The notes under the pieces are model-generated. The model saw nothing but the letters and a program-made list of their open reading frames with translations, ran no database searches and had not been told where the DNA came from. From assembly GCF_004801885.1 (NCBI RefSeq), contig NZ_SSSM01000005.1, positions 310,001 to 374,000 of the forward strand: a stretch of DNA of 64,000 bases, read 5' to 3'. A program made the translations under genes and the position numbers. This document shows, piece by piece, positions 35,389 to 45,537 of this stretch; within the stretch, counting starts at the first letter, position 1, and the number at the start of each line of letters is the position of its first letter. This DNA is from Naasia lichenicola. Its GTDB lineage: Bacteria; Actinomycetota; Actinomycetes; Actinomycetales; Microbacteriaceae.

Positions 35389-36786
35389 TCAGCCAGGGAG
35401 CACCAGCGCCGGCTCCCGGCCGCGGAGTGCGCTCGGAACGGCCAGTGCCGCCAGCTGCCAGACGGCCACCCCGAAGAGCGAGATGAGCAGCGCATTGCGC
35501 CCCGACAGCAGCAGGAGCGCGCCGAGCTGGAGCTCTATCAGATTGAGATAGAAGACCGGGAAGATCAGCGTCGTCATCGTCGCGATCACTCCGACCAGGA
35601 TCGCGATGCCCTTCCATCGGCGACCGCCCAGCACCAGTCCCGCCGCGCACACGGGCACGAGCCACAGGACGTACTGCGGTGAACCCACCTTGTTGAACAC
35701 GATCATCGCCGCGACGATCGCCAGGCTCGCGGACAGCAAGATCTCCATGGGATCGCGCCCGCCGCGTCGCGCGAGGATGACGAGCAGCAGGATCAGCGCG
35801 ACCGCGATCGCCATCAGCGGCGTCATGATGCCGGCCACCCGATTGGTGCCGGGCCCGACCACCTCCCGGGTGGCGATCTCCATGTTCTGGTAGATCCGCA
35901 CACCCGAGGCGCCCAGCCACTCCGCCCAGAGCCAGGGTGTGGTGACAGGCGCCTCGAGCTGGAGCGCCCGGCCGGTCTGCGCGGTCAGGAAGCTCGCGAA
36001 GTGCGTCAGACCGCCCGCGCGGATGGCCACCGCGAGCAGGATCGCACTCACGGCGACCGCCGAGAGCAGGGCGGGGAGGCGGGTCCGAGCCGACGTCAGC
36101 ATCGTGCCGAGCACGGCGATGGGCCAGACCTTGATCCAGGCCGCGACGGAGAGCAGCACTCCGGCCGCCCATGGACGACGCGCGATCAGCAGCAGTCCGA
36201 TCAGGCCGAGCGGCGCTGCGACCCCCTCCAGCCTCAGCAGCGCGACGGGACTCAGCAGGAAGAGGATCCCCAGCCACCACCAGGCCGCCGCGATGGAGCG
36301 CCGACCGCCGCGCGCGAGGAGCACGGCGGATGCGGCCGCGTCGAGAGCAGCGGTCATGACGAGCCAGCTCAGCTGGAACCAGTGCGACCCTGCGAGGCCG
36401 GCCAGGAGGATGGGGCTGAGCGCTCCGAGGGGGTACACCCAGTCCGCTGTCACCCCGGGGATGGTGCCGCCGTGCAGCGTCTGCATCGCCCACAGGCGGT
36501 AGAGCGGCAGGTCGCCGAGCACGCCTCCACCGACGATGACGGGGAGGAACCAGGCGAAGTACATCAGCTGGAACCCGCCGAAGGCCGCCCAGAATGCCCG
36601 TGGAGTCAGCAGGCGCCCGATCGGCAGAGTGCGGAAGCGACGACCCGCTGACGAGGTCGCCCATCTCGCGAGCATGGCCCTACCCGCCACGCGGCCCGCC
36701 GATTCTCGGGTCTGATCGGCGGTCACGTCTCCGGATGCTTCCGCAGCCGGATGAGAGCGAGGTGAACGAAGCATTGCGAGAGTCAT
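35389..36786 (-). CDS. GT87/DUF2029-like membrane glycosyltransferase
   Basis: The protein of about 465 residues has roughly ten to eleven helices and the layout of polyprenyl-phosphate-mannose-dependent transferases of the DUF2029 family: [13 protein letters not shown] after the first helices, [12 protein letters not shown] in the middle and [14 protein letters not shown] near the end. Such enzymes add mannose or arabinose to cell-envelope glycans. The start is uncertain: 36786 is chosen, and 36846 would add 20 residues but leave little room for the clpB promoter. It is divergent from clpB. Confidence 0.75.
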   Translation of the reverse strand: MTLAMLRSPRSHPAAEASGDVTADQTRESAGRVAGRAMLARWATSSAGRRFRTLPIGRLLTPRAFWAAFGGFQLMYFAWFLPVIVGGGVLGDLPLYRLWAMQTLHGGTIPGVTADWVYPLGALSPILLAGLAGSHWFQLSWLVMTAALDAAASAVLLARGGRRSIAAAWWWLGILFLLSPVALLRLEGVAAPLGLIGLLLIARRPWAAGVLLSVAAWIKVWPIAVLGTMLTSARTRLPALLSAVAVSAILLAVAIRAGGLTHFASFLTAQTGRALQLEAPVTTPWLWAEWLGASGVRIYQNMEIATREVVGPGTNRVAGIMTPLMAIAVALILLLVILARRGGRDPMEILLSASLAIVAAMIVFNKVGSPQYVLWLVPVCAAGLVLGGRRWKGIAILVGVIATMTTLIFPVFYLNLIELQLGALLLLSGRNALLISLFGVAVWQLAALAVPSALRGREPALVLPG

Positions 36787-36850
36787 GCACTCAGCCCAGA
36801 GTTCGCCGTGAGCGTGACATGGTGGAGGCAGGAGATGACCCGACATCGCC

Positions 36851-36875
36851 TAGACTTGAGTGCACAAGACTCAAC
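36851..36875 (+). promoter_or_regulatory. clpB -10 and HspR-binding HAIR site 3
   Basis: TAGACT (36851-36856) is directly joined to CTTGAGT-N7-ACTCAAC (36855-36875), which matches the HAIR consensus in 13 of 14 positions. No clear -35 was found. The operator covers the transcription start, so HspR should repress clpB. Confidence 0.87.
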
Positions 36876-36894
36876 CTTTGTTTCGGGAGATCTC

Positions 36895-39060
36895 ATGGCG
36901 AATCCAACCGGGCAGCGATCCTCGGACGAGAACCGCACTGCACTGCAGCAGTACGGCATCAATCTCACCGACGTCGCCCGCAGCGGCAAGCTCGACCCGG
37001 TCATCGGCCGTGATGCCGAGATCCGTCGGGTGAGCCAGGTGCTGACCCGTCGCACCAAGAACAACCCCGTCCTCATCGGCGAGCCCGGTGTCGGCAAGAC
37101 GGCTGTGGTCGAGGGGCTCGCTCAGCGCATCGTCGCGGGCGATGTCGCCGATTCGCTCAAGAACAAGCAGCTCGTCTCTCTGGACCTCGCGGCACTCATC
37201 GCCGGCGCCAAGTATCGCGGCGAGTTCGAAGAGCGGCTCAAGGCCGTGCTGAAGGAGATCAACGACTCCGGCGGCCAGATCATCACCTTCATCGACGAGC
37301 TCCACACCCTCATGGGTGCGGGTGGCGGCGAAGGGTCCGTCGCGGCGGCCAACATGCTGAAGCCCATGCTCGCCCGCGGCGAGCTGCGGATGATCGGCGC
37401 CACCACTCTCAACGAGTACCGCGAGTACATCGAGAAGGACGCCGCCCTCGAGCGCCGCTTCCAGCAGGTGTTCGTCGGCGAGCCGACCGTCGAGGACACC
37501 GTCGCGATCCTCCGCGGACTCAAGGAGCGCTACGAGGCCCATCACAAGGTGGCCATCGCCGACTCCGCCCTCATCGCGGCCGCGTCGCTGTCCAATCGCT
37601 ACATCACGGCCCGGCAGCTGCCCGACAAGGCCATCGACCTGATCGACGAGGCGGCGTCCCGTCTGCGGATGGAGATCGACTCCGCTCCCGTCGAGATCGA
37701 CGAGCTCCGCCGCTCCGTCGATCGCCTCAAGCTCGAGGAGATGGCGCTCAAGCGCGAGAAGGACGATGCGTCGAAGGCGCGTCTGGAGCGCCTGCGGGCG
37801 GACCTCGCCGACCGCAAGCTGCGTCTCGACGAGCTCGAGCTGCGCTGGGAGAAGGAGCGGGCCGACCTGAACCGCGTCGGAAACCTCAAGGAGAAGGTGG
37901 ACAGTCTCCGGGTGCGCGCCGAGCGCGCGCAGCGGGAGGGCAACCTCGAGGAGGCGTCGCGCCTGCTCTACGGGGAGATCCCGATCATCGAGCGTGAGCT
38001 CCTCGAGGCCGAGAAGGCGGAGGAGCAGCCCGACGAGCCGCGGATGGTCAACGAGCAGGTCACCGACGAGGACATCGCCGCCGTCGTCGCCGCCTGGACG
38101 GGCATCCCGATGGGCCGGCTTCTGCAGGGAGAGACCGAGAAGCTGCTGCGGCTGGAGAGCGAGATCGGCAAGCGGCTCATCGGCCAGCGCAAGGCGGTCG
38201 CCGCCGTCTCGGACGCCGTCCGCCGCAGCCGCGCGGGCATCTCCGATCCGGACCGTCCCACCGGCACCTTCCTCTTCCTCGGTCCGACAGGGGTCGGCAA
38301 GACCGAGCTCGCCCGAGCGCTCGCCGACTTCCTCTTCGACGACGAGAAGGCGATGGTCCGCATCGACATGAGCGAGTACAGCGAGAAGTTCGCCGTATCG
38401 CGCCTCGTCGGCGCCCCTCCCGGCTATGTCGGCTACGAGCAGGGCGGTCAGCTGACCGAGGCGGTCCGTCGGCGGCCCTACTCCGTCGTGCTGCTCGACG
38501 AGGTGGAGAAGGCGCACCCCGAGGTGTTCGACATCCTGCTTCAGGTGCTGGACGACGGACGGCTGACCGACGGCCAGGGGCGCACGGTGGACTTCCGCAA
38601 CACGATCCTCATCCTGACCTCGAATCTCGGCAGCCAGTTCCTCGTCGACCCGGACACCTCTGTCGAGGACAAGGAGAAGGCGGTGCAGGCACTGGTGCGC
38701 CAGGCGTTCAAGCCGGAGTTCGTCAACCGGCTCGACGACATCGTCGTCTTCTCGACGCTGTCGACCGGTGATCTCGGTCAGATCGTGTCGCTCTACATCG
38801 ATCGGCTCGAACGGCGCCTGTCCAACCGTCGACTGCAGCTCGCCGTGACGCCCGACGCCCGCGCGTGGCTCGCCGATCGCGGCTTCGATCCGATGTACGG
38901 AGCGCGTCCGCTGCGCCGCCTGATGCAGAACGAGATCGACGACCGACTTGCGCGCGAGCTGCTGGCCGGCACGATCCGCGACGGCGACACCGTCCGCGTC
39001 GACGTCGCACCCGATGGCGACTCGCTGGCGGTCAGCCGCTTCGAGCTTGCGGAGGCGTGA
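36895..39060 (+). CDS. clpB: ATP-dependent disaggregase ClpB lacking the N-terminal domain
   Basis: ClpB extracts proteins from aggregates together with DnaK. The 721-residue protein has both AAA+ modules. NBD1 shows [13 protein letters not shown] and [18 protein letters not shown] coiled-coil middle domain spans roughly residues 275-400. NBD2 shows [14 protein letters not shown] and [16 protein letters not shown]. The usual N-terminal Clp_N repeat domain of about 150 residues is missing: NBD1 begins by about residue 20. GGGAGA precedes the ATG. A HAIR site controls it. Confidence 0.95.
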   Translation: MANPTGQRSSDENRTALQQYGINLTDVARSGKLDPVIGRDAEIRRVSQVLTRRTKNNPVLIGEPGVGKTAVVEGLAQRIVAGDVADSLKNKQLVSLDLAALIAGAKYRGEFEERLKAVLKEINDSGGQIITFIDELHTLMGAGGGEGSVAAANMLKPMLARGELRMIGATTLNEYREYIEKDAALERRFQQVFVGEPTVEDTVAILRGLKERYEAHHKVAIADSALIAAASLSNRYITARQLPDKAIDLIDEAASRLRMEIDSAPVEIDELRRSVDRLKLEEMALKREKDDASKARLERLRADLADRKLRLDELELRWEKERADLNRVGNLKEKVDSLRVRAERAQREGNLEEASRLLYGEIPIIERELLEAEKAEEQPDEPRMVNEQVTDEDIAAVVAAWTGIPMGRLLQGETEKLLRLESEIGKRLIGQRKAVAAVSDAVRRSRAGISDPDRPTGTFLFLGPTGVGKTELARALADFLFDDEKAMVRIDMSEYSEKFAVSRLVGAPPGYVGYEQGGQLTEAVRRRPYSVVLLDEVEKAHPEVFDILLQVLDDGRLTDGQGRTVDFRNTILILTSNLGSQFLVDPDTSVEDKEKAVQALVRQAFKPEFVNRLDDIVVFSTLSTGDLGQIVSLYIDRLERRLSNRRLQLAVTPDARAWLADRGFDPMYGARPLRRLMQNEIDDRLARELLAGTIRDGDTVRVDVAPDGDSLAVSRFELAEA

Positions 39061-39080
39061 ACTCCACGTCCGAGGACAGA

Positions 39081-39118
39081 GCGATGGCCGGCGGGATGGA
39101 CTCCCGGCCGGCCATCGC
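39081..39118. terminator. Hairpin after clpB
   Basis: GCGATGGCCGGC pairs perfectly with GCCGGCCATCGC, and GGG/CCC pair within the loop. It begins 20 bases after the clpB stop. Confidence 0.75.
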
Positions 39119-39128
39119 TGTGCTCGGA

Positions 39129-39195
39129 CTCAGACGTCGAGGCTCAGACGTCGAGGCTCAGACGTCGAGGCTCAGACGTCGAGGCTCAGACGTCG
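39129..39195. repeat. 14-bp tandem repeat, four full copies and one partial
   Basis: The unit CTCAGACGTCGAGG is repeated four times without change, then ends in a partial copy at 39185-39195. The last copies overlap the 3' end of the minus-strand permease gene: its final codons and stop come from the unit. The array probably arose by slippage or duplication of the gene end. Confidence 0.9.
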
Positions 39196-40055
39196 CGTCG
39201 CTTGATCAGCAGCGCGGCCACGACCGTGAGCGCCAGCACCCACGCCATCATGACCAGCCCGCCCTCCAGCGAGCTCAGCGACACCACCCCGTTGATCACA
39301 CTGCCCTCGGCGCCGTAGCTGTAGAGCGCCTGACTCGCGGAGCCGGGCAGGAAGGTCGCGACGTTGAGTCCCCAGGTCGTCTGGGTCACCGAGGCGAGGA
39401 TCTGCAGCACCGTGGGGACCACGAGCAGGAGGCCGAGCGAGGTGGCGATCGCCGCCGCGCTGTTGCGGACGATCGCGCCGATGGCGAGCGACATCAGGCC
39501 CACGAGAGCGAGCGACAGCGCGCCACCGCCGAGCCCCAGCAGGTACTGGCTGTCTCCGAAGTCGGGCTCGATGCCGACGCCCGGCAGGATCGGCGCGGTG
39601 ATCAGCGCCGTGAGCACGATCGAGACCAGTCCGACGACGAACGTGATGAGGCCGAACACGATCGCCTTGGCGAGCAGGGCGGGGATCCGCTTCGGAACCG
39701 CCGTGAAGGTGGAGCGGATCATCCCCGTGCCGTACTCGCCGGAGATGACCAGGACCCCGAGGACGCTGGCGACCAGCTGACTGAAGCCGATCGACAGCGT
39801 GGTCACCTGCAGGGCGAATGCCTGCTGGCCGTCATCGGGCAAGGGGCCGATGCCGCGCGAGTTGAAGGTCGCGGTCAGCAGGAGGCCGAAGGCGACCGTC
39901 AGCAGCAGGATGATCGCGTAGCACCAGACCGTGGAGCGCACCGTTCGGAGCTTGATCCACTCGGAGCGCAGGACGCCGCCGAAGGTGAGCGTCGCGCGTC
40001 GCGATGAACCAGCCGGGTCGGTCGGCGTTCCGGCTGAAGTGATCGTCGTGCTCAT
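39186..40055 (-). CDS. ABC-2 transporter permease
   Basis: The 289-residue protein has six predicted helices. The N-terminal LRSEWIKLRTVRSTVW and the block VLVISGEYGTGMIRSTFTAVPKR are typical of NatB/ABC-2-type permeases next to drug or bacteriocin-immunity ATPases. Its start overlaps the upstream ATPase gene by four bases. The substrate is unknown. The stop codon lies in a tandem repeat array. Confidence 0.88.
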   Translation of the reverse strand: MSTTITSAGTPTDPAGSSRRATLTFGGVLRSEWIKLRTVRSTVWCYAIILLLTVAFGLLLTATFNSRGIGPLPDDGQQAFALQVTTLSIGFSQLVASVLGVLVISGEYGTGMIRSTFTAVPKRIPALLAKAIVFGLITFVVGLVSIVLTALITAPILPGVGIEPDFGDSQYLLGLGGGALSLALVGLMSLAIGAIVRNSAAAIATSLGLLLVVPTVLQILASVTQTTWGLNVATFLPGSASQALYSYGAEGSVINGVVSLSSLEGGLVMMAWVLALTVVAALLIKRRDV

Positions 40056-41014
40056 CGGGTGGCCCCTTCGGTCATCGCAGCGGTCGCGGCTGCAGGCGTC
40101 GCAGCGCCAGGCCCGCCTGCGTGGTACTCGACCTCGTCCTGGGTGAGGGTGAGGTAGGCGTCTTCGAGCGTCCCGGCCGCGGGCGTCAGCTCGTGCAGGA
40201 TCACGCCGTTCGACGAGGCGAGCTCGCCGAGGCGTGGGGCGGGCACCCCGTTGACGACGAGCAGGTCGCTCTCCGAACGGGTGATGGTGACACCTGGCGC
40301 GGCGATCAGGCTCGCGAACCTGTCGGCGTCGGGTGTGCGCACCCGGACGGCGGTGCCCGAGGAGAGGGCGATGATCTCGCCGACCGACGAGTCGGCGATG
40401 ACCCTGCCGCGCCCGAGCACGATGATGTGGTCGGCGGTCTGCGCCATCTCGCTCATCAGGTGCGAGGACAGGAACACGGTGCGTCCCTCGGCGGCCAGCT
40501 GACGGGCCAGCGTGCGGACCCAGATGACCCCCTCGGGGTCGAGACCGTTGACGGGCTCGTCGAGGATCAGGGTCGCGGGATCGCCGAGCAGGGCGGCCGC
40601 GATGCCGAGCCGCTGACCCATTCCGAGCGAGAATCCTCGCACCCGCTTCTTGGCGACGGATTCGAGACCGGTGATGGCGATCACCTCGTCGACCCGTGTG
40701 CGGCCGATGCCATGGGTGGCGCCCATCGCGAGGAGGTGACCGAGCGCGCTCCGGCCGGGATGCACGGCCTTCGCATCGAGCAGCGCGCCGACTTCGTGCA
40801 GGGGGGCGCTGTGATCGGCGTACCGCTTGCCGTTGACGGTGGCGCTTCCGGCGGTCGGCCGGTCGAGGCCGACGATCATCCGCATGGTGGTCGACTTGCC
40901 GGCTCCGTTGGGTCCGAGGAACCCGGTGACGACACCCGGCTCGGCGGTGAAGCTGATGCCGTCCACCGCCGTCTTGTCGCCGTAGCGCTTGGTGAGACCC
41001 TGGACCTCGATCAT
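40052..41014 (-). CDS. ABC-2 transporter ATP-binding protein
   Basis: The 320-residue ATPase has GPNGAGKSTTMRM, the signature FSLGMGQRLGIA, LILDEPVNGLDPEG and FLSSHLMSEMAQT. A C-terminal extension of about 100 residues follows, as in drug-export (DrrA-like) ATPases. GAGGA lies upstream of the ATG. It is coupled to the permease gene. Confidence 0.92.
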   Translation of the reverse strand: MIEVQGLTKRYGDKTAVDGISFTAEPGVVTGFLGPNGAGKSTTMRMIVGLDRPTAGSATVNGKRYADHSAPLHEVGALLDAKAVHPGRSALGHLLAMGATHGIGRTRVDEVIAITGLESVAKKRVRGFSLGMGQRLGIAAALLGDPATLILDEPVNGLDPEGVIWVRTLARQLAAEGRTVFLSSHLMSEMAQTADHIIVLGRGRVIADSSVGEIIALSSGTAVRVRTPDADRFASLIAAPGVTITRSESDLLVVNGVPAPRLGELASSNGVILHELTPAAGTLEDAYLTLTQDEVEYHAGGPGAATPAAATAAMTEGATR

Positions 41015-41166
41015 GAAACGATCCTCATGCCCTCAACCCTAGGGTTGCGACTTTCGCCAGACGCGCCGGATGAGGCGATTCGGGGGGTAGCCCTACCCGC
41101 CATGGGCCTGCGCCGCCTAAGCGAGCGGCGGAGCTGCGTCGACCGACGAGGGCGGCACGCAGTCGG

Positions 41167-41172
41167 TAGCCT
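41167..41172 (+). promoter_or_regulatory. -10 element (TAGCCT) of alcohol dehydrogenase gene
   Basis: TAGCCT ends six bases before the ATG at 41179. Confidence 0.6.
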
Positions 41173-41178
41173 CGGATC

Positions 41179-42231
41179 ATGCTTGCCACGCTGATCCATG
41201 GGGAACGCGACATCCCGGTCGAAGAGGTTCCCGATCCGGTGCTGTCGACGGGCGGCGACGCCATCGTCCGCGTCGTCGCCGCCTGCGTCTGCGGCTCCGA
41301 CCTCTGGCCGTACCGCGGCGTCGTCCCGACCACCAAGCCGAAGCGGATCGGCCACGAGTTCGTGGGCATCGTCGAGGCGGTCGGTGCGGAGGTGGCGAAC
41401 GTGAGCGTCGGCGACTTCGTGATCGCGCCTTTTTACGACTGCGATATGAGTTGCGTCAACTGCCTCAACGGGGTGAGCACCTCGTGCCTGCACGGCGGCT
41501 GGTGGGGGTCGAAGGACCGCCTCGGCGGATTCGCGGACGGTGCTCAGGGCGAGCAGGTCCGGGTGCCGCACGCGGATGGGACGCTCAAGGTCGTGCAGAG
41601 CGGCATGCCGGCCCCCGAGCTGATCCCGCATCTGCTGACCCTCGCCGACGTGATGGGCACCGGCCACCATGCCGCGGTCTCCGCGGGTGTCGGACCGGGA
41701 AAGACGGTGGTCGTCGTCGGAGACGGCGCCGTGGGGCTCTGCGGTGTGCTGGCCGCTCATCGGCTCGGCGCTGCCCGGATCGTGGCGATGTCCCGCCACG
41801 AGTCGCGGCAGGCGCTGGCCCGCGAATTCGGCGCCACGGACATCGTCGAGGAGCGCGGCGAGCACGGCATCGCCCGGGTGATGGAGCTCTTCGACGGCAT
41901 CGGCGCCGATTGCGTCCTCGAGTGCGTCGGCACCAAGGAGTCGATGGATCAGGCTCTCAAGTCGGCGCGTCCCGGAGGCAGGGTGGGTTACGTCGGCGTG
42001 CCGAACGGGGGTCCGGAGCTGCCGATGCGGCTGCTGTTCAATTCGAACATCGGCGTCGCAGGCGGAGTCGCATCCGTCCGCAACTACATGGACGAGCTGC
42101 TGCCCGACGTGCTGGACGGGACCATCCAGCCGGGGAAGGTCTTCGATCTGGAGCTGCCGCTGCGCGAGGCCGCCGAGGCCTATGCGGCGATGGACGAGCG
42201 CCGGGCGATCAAGGTGCTGCTGCGGCCCTGA
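41179..42231 (+). CDS. Zinc-dependent alcohol dehydrogenase (MDR family)
   Basis: The 350-residue medium-chain dehydrogenase has catalytic zinc ligands in CVCGSDLWPYRG and GHEFVGIVEAVG. The structural zinc site lies in CDMSCVNCLNGVSTSC. The NAD(P) fold is VVVVGDGAVGLCGVLAAHRLGA. It is monocistronic with a leaderless-type start. The substrate cannot be deduced; related enzymes act on glutathione-independent formaldehyde, sorbitol or short-chain alcohols. Confidence 0.9.
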   Translation: MLATLIHGERDIPVEEVPDPVLSTGGDAIVRVVAACVCGSDLWPYRGVVPTTKPKRIGHEFVGIVEAVGAEVANVSVGDFVIAPFYDCDMSCVNCLNGVSTSCLHGGWWGSKDRLGGFADGAQGEQVRVPHADGTLKVVQSGMPAPELIPHLLTLADVMGTGHHAAVSAGVGPGKTVVVVGDGAVGLCGVLAAHRLGAARIVAMSRHESRQALAREFGATDIVEERGEHGIARVMELFDGIGADCVLECVGTKESMDQALKSARPGGRVGYVGVPNGGPELPMRLLFNSNIGVAGGVASVRNYMDELLPDVLDGTIQPGKVFDLELPLREAAEAYAAMDERRAIKVLLRP

Positions 42232-42283
42232 GGCTCAGTGCTGCGCCGTGTCTCCGTCTGCGCCGCGTGCACGAAACCGGCGT

Positions 42284-42307
42284 ATGTGCGCGCAATTTCG
42301 AGCACAT
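42284..42307. terminator. Weak hairpin between convergent genes
   Basis: ATGTGC (42284-42289) and GCACAT (42302-42307) pair, and outer CCGG stretches can extend the stem with bulges. It lies between the alcohol dehydrogenase and threonine aldolase genes. Confidence 0.4.
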
Positions 42308-42331
42308 GGGGCCGGAACGTACACAGGGAGG

Positions 42332-43378
42332 TCAGGGGGCGAGTTCGGCCGTGATGGCGGCGGCGAAGGCGTCGATGTCCTGCTCCGTCGTGTCGAACGA
42401 GCACATCCACCGGACCTCGCCGGTGGCCGCGTCCCAGTCGTAGAAGCGGAATCGCTCGTGCAGGCGAGCTGTGGCGTCGGGCGGAAGCACGGCGAAGAGG
42501 GCGTTCGCCTGAGTCGCCTGAGTGAACCTGAGCCCATCGACGCCCTCGAGTGCGCCACGCAGTCGGGCAGCCATCGCATTGGCGTGCCGGGCGGAGCGCA
42601 GGCCCAGGTCATCGTCGAACAGGGCGAGCAGCTGCGCGCTCATGAAGCGCATCTTGCTGCCGAGCTGCATGGTGAGCTTGCGCAGGTAGACGAGTCCGTC
42701 GGCCTTCGCGGGGTCCAGCACGACGACGGCCTCCGCGCCGAGCAGGCCGTTCTTGGTGCCGCCGAAGCTGAGGATGTCGACGCCCGCATCGGTCGTGAAG
42801 TCGCGGAACGGCACGTCGAGCGCAGCCGCGGCATTCCAGATCCGTGCACCGTCCATGTGCACCGCCATGCCGTGGGAGTGCGCGAACTCCGACACCGCGG
42901 CGATCTCGTCGACCGAGTAGACCGTGCCGACCTCGGTGCTCTGCGTGATGCTGACCGCCAGCGGCTGCGCGCGATGCTCATCGCCGAAGCCGCGCGCCTC
43001 TGTCGCGATCAGCTCGGGGGTGAGCTTGCCTTCCGGAGTCGGCACCGTGAACAGCTTGAGGCCGGTCATCCGCTCGGGTGCGCCGCCCTCGTCGTTGTGG
43101 ATGTGCGACGTCCCGGTCGCGACCACCGCTCCCCAGCGCGGCAGTACCGCCGTGAGCGACAGGACGTTGGCCCCTGTGCCGTTGAAGACGGGGAACGCCT
43201 CGGCCTGTGCGCCGAACTGCTCCCGGACGACCTCGTTCAGCCGCTCGGTGTAGGCGTCCTCGCCGTAGGAGGTCTGATGCCCGCCGTCGGCGTCGGCGAT
43301 GGCCGCGAGGACCTCGGGATGTACGCCGGCGTAGTTGTCGCTGGCGAAGGCGCGGAAGGCGGTGTCATGCAGTCTCAC
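42332..43378 (-). CDS. ltaE: Low-specificity L-threonine aldolase
   Basis: The PLP enzyme splits threonine or allo-threonine into glycine and acetaldehyde. The 348-residue sequence has SDNYAGVHPEVLAAI at the N-terminus, the HMDGARIWNAAAAL block and the Schiff-base lysine in DILSFGGTKNGLLGAE. It appears monocistronic. Confidence 0.92.
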   Translation of the reverse strand: MRLHDTAFRAFASDNYAGVHPEVLAAIADADGGHQTSYGEDAYTERLNEVVREQFGAQAEAFPVFNGTGANVLSLTAVLPRWGAVVATGTSHIHNDEGGAPERMTGLKLFTVPTPEGKLTPELIATEARGFGDEHRAQPLAVSITQSTEVGTVYSVDEIAAVSEFAHSHGMAVHMDGARIWNAAAALDVPFRDFTTDAGVDILSFGGTKNGLLGAEAVVVLDPAKADGLVYLRKLTMQLGSKMRFMSAQLLALFDDDLGLRSARHANAMAARLRGALEGVDGLRFTQATQANALFAVLPPDATARLHERFRFYDWDAATGEVRWMCSFDTTEQDIDAFAAAITAELAP

Positions 43379-43450
43379 CCGTCCATCCTTCCAGGAGGTC
43401 GCGTCGCGGTCGGCGCGCTCACACTCCGGACGGGCCGCGGCGGCATCGGA

Positions 43451-44554
43451 TCAGCGCTTGTAGGCCGCCCGCAGCGACACCTTCGAGCCCATCCGCAGCA
43501 GTGAGTTCTCGTAGATGCGCGCACCCACCGCGATGACCACGACGGTCGATGCGATCACGATGGCCAGCGACAGCAGCGGCTCCCACCACTGCGCCTGCCC
43601 GAGGTAGAGCCGCATCGGCATTCCGACGGGAGAGGAGAACGGCACGTAGGACATGACGGTGAGCACCGCCTCGTTGCTGGTGAAGAACAGGATCGCGAGG
43701 TAGGGGATCATCACGAGCGTCGTCACCGGCGCGGTCGCGGTCGCCACGTCCTGCTGTCGGGACACCGTGGCGGCGGTCGCGGCGAACAGGGCGGCCAGGA
43801 GCACGAAGCCGACGGTGAAGAACACCACGAACCAGACGATGGGAGCGCCGATGGCGCTGAGCAGGCTCCCCGCGCCGTTGATCGCGATGCCGACCGATGC
43901 GAGCAGGGCGATGGCGACGATCTGACCGAACGCGAGCACGCTGTTGCCGATCACCTTTCCGGCCAGCAGGGCGCGCGCCGGGATGGCGGACAGCAGGATC
44001 TCCACCACCCGCGTCTGCTTCTCCTCGACCACGCTCTGCGCGATAGCCGAGCCGAAGGTGATGGAGCTCATGAAGAACACCAGCCCGAACCCGAGCGCCA
44101 CGAAGTAGACCAGCGCTCCGTCCTGCTGGGAGGGCGTGAGGAGCTCGACGCTCGGACTGACGCTGAGCCGCTGGACGAGCGAGCCGGGGGACTCGTCCAG
44201 TGCCACGATCCGGTAGCCGAGCGGCTCGTCCGACGGGAGGACTGCCGCGGACACCTTCCCGTCCCGGACGAGCTGCTCGGCATCGGACTCGGAGTCGGCG
44301 CTCGTCACCGTCAGCCCGTCGACGCCATCCACGATCGACGATGTCTCCGCGACGACGGCGACCGCGGTGTCGGATCCGCTCCGCGACGCGAAGCCGCCGA
44401 TCACGATGCTCGCGAGCACCGCCAGCATGAGGATGCCGGTGGAGATGAGGAACGCCTTGCTCCGCAGCGCCATCCGGATCTCGCGTGATGCCACGAGGGC
44501 GACGGCGGATCGGAAGGGCAGCAGTCTCGCCCGCTCGCCGGATGGTGCGCTCAT
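43451..44554 (-). CDS. ABC-2 / NatB-like sodium-export-type permease
   Basis: The 367-residue protein has one N-terminal helix, an extracytoplasmic domain of about 130 residues and five C-terminal helices. The conserved block SITFGSAIAQSVVEEKQTRVVEILLSA is typical of ABC-2 exporters of the NatB/YhaP type. The start overlaps the ATPase stop (ATGA). The substrate is unknown. Confidence 0.88.
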   Translation of the reverse strand: MSAPSGERARLLPFRSAVALVASREIRMALRSKAFLISTGILMLAVLASIVIGGFASRSGSDTAVAVVAETSSIVDGVDGLTVTSADSESDAEQLVRDGKVSAAVLPSDEPLGYRIVALDESPGSLVQRLSVSPSVELLTPSQQDGALVYFVALGFGLVFFMSSITFGSAIAQSVVEEKQTRVVEILLSAIPARALLAGKVIGNSVLAFGQIVAIALLASVGIAINGAGSLLSAIGAPIVWFVVFFTVGFVLLAALFAATAATVSRQQDVATATAPVTTLVMIPYLAILFFTSNEAVLTVMSYVPFSSPVGMPMRLYLGQAQWWEPLLSLAIVIASTVVVIAVGARIYENSLLRMGSKVSLRAAYKR

Positions 44555-45429
44555 TGCACGACCTCCCGGAACACCTCGGTGAGCGACGGCCGGTGGGGTG
44601 CGAAGCTCACCACACCGCTGCCGATCGCCCGCTCGAGCACCCGCTGAGCGGTCTCGGGCGACGCCTCGAAGAGGGCCCAGCCCGGTCGCGCCTGGAGGAT
44701 GCGCACCCCGTCGACCGCGCTCAGCCATTCGAGATCCTGCCGGACCAGCAGCTCGAAGCGGGACCCTGCGTTCTGGTCGCGCAGCGCGTCCGCTGATCCA
44801 CTCGCTCGGATGGTGCCGCCTGCGATCACCACGATGTCCTGGCAGAGCCGCTCCACGAGCTCGAGCTGGTGGCTGGAGAAGAGCACGGAGGCGCCCCTGG
44901 CCGCCGCGTCGCTGAGCACCCCCGCGACACTGTCGACGGCGAGCGGATCGAGTCCGGAGAACGGCTCGTCGAGCACGAGGACGTCGGGATCGTGCACGAG
45001 GGCGGCGGCGATCTGGGCACGCTGCTGATTGCCGAGGGACAGCTTCTCCACCAGATCGCCCGCGCGCTCCGAGAGCCCGAGCCTCTCGAGCAGCTCTGCG
45101 GTGGCGCTCGCCGCGGAGCGCTTGCCCATTCCGCGCAGGCGGCCGAGGTACTCGATCTGCTCGGCGACCTTCATCTTCGGATAGAGGCCTCGCTCCTCGG
45201 GCATGTAGCCGAACCGTCGCCGCTGATCCGCGCCGACGACCATTCCGTCCTGCTCCACGGTGCCCCCGTCGGGCACGAGAAGTCCGAGCAGGATGCGCAT
45301 GGTCGTCGTCTTGCCCGCTCCGTTGGCGCCGACGAATCCGGTCAGGCGTCCGCGCTCGATGCCGAACGAGACATCGTCCAGCGCGCGGCGATCGCCGTAG
45401 GTCTTGGTGATGCCGGTCAGGGTCAGCAT
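44551..45429 (-). CDS. ABC-2 / NatA-like ATP-binding protein
   Basis: The 292-residue ATPase has GANGAGKTTTMRILLGLL, the signature LSLGNQQRAQIA, VLVLDEPFSGLDPLAV and LFSSHQLELVE. It is paired with the NatB-like permease. TAGCGT lies six bases before the ATG on the minus strand. Confidence 0.92.
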   Translation of the reverse strand: MLTLTGITKTYGDRRALDDVSFGIERGRLTGFVGANGAGKTTTMRILLGLLVPDGGTVEQDGMVVGADQRRRFGYMPEERGLYPKMKVAEQIEYLGRLRGMGKRSAASATAELLERLGLSERAGDLVEKLSLGNQQRAQIAAALVHDPDVLVLDEPFSGLDPLAVDSVAGVLSDAAARGASVLFSSHQLELVERLCQDIVVIAGGTIRASGSADALRDQNAGSRFELLVRQDLEWLSAVDGVRILQARPGWALFEASPETAQRVLERAIGSGVVSFAPHRPSLTEVFREVVQ

Positions 45430-45435
45430 GCCCCA

Positions 45436-45441
45436 ACGCTA
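45436..45441 (-). promoter_or_regulatory. -10 element (TAGCGT, minus strand) of NatA-like gene
   Basis: TAGCGT ends six bases before the ATG at 45429. Confidence 0.6.
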
Positions 45442-45537
45442 TGCGGCCGGTCTCGGGCGCGCCAACCCTCGGACCTCCGGTGACGGGGGACTGAAGCGCT
45501 CCGGGCAGCAGGCTCGCAAGGGTGTCGGACGCCGGCT

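Noticed and set aside
39129-39195. CRISPR array
   Set aside because: The units are only 14 bp, directly adjoining with no spacers, and there are no cas genes.
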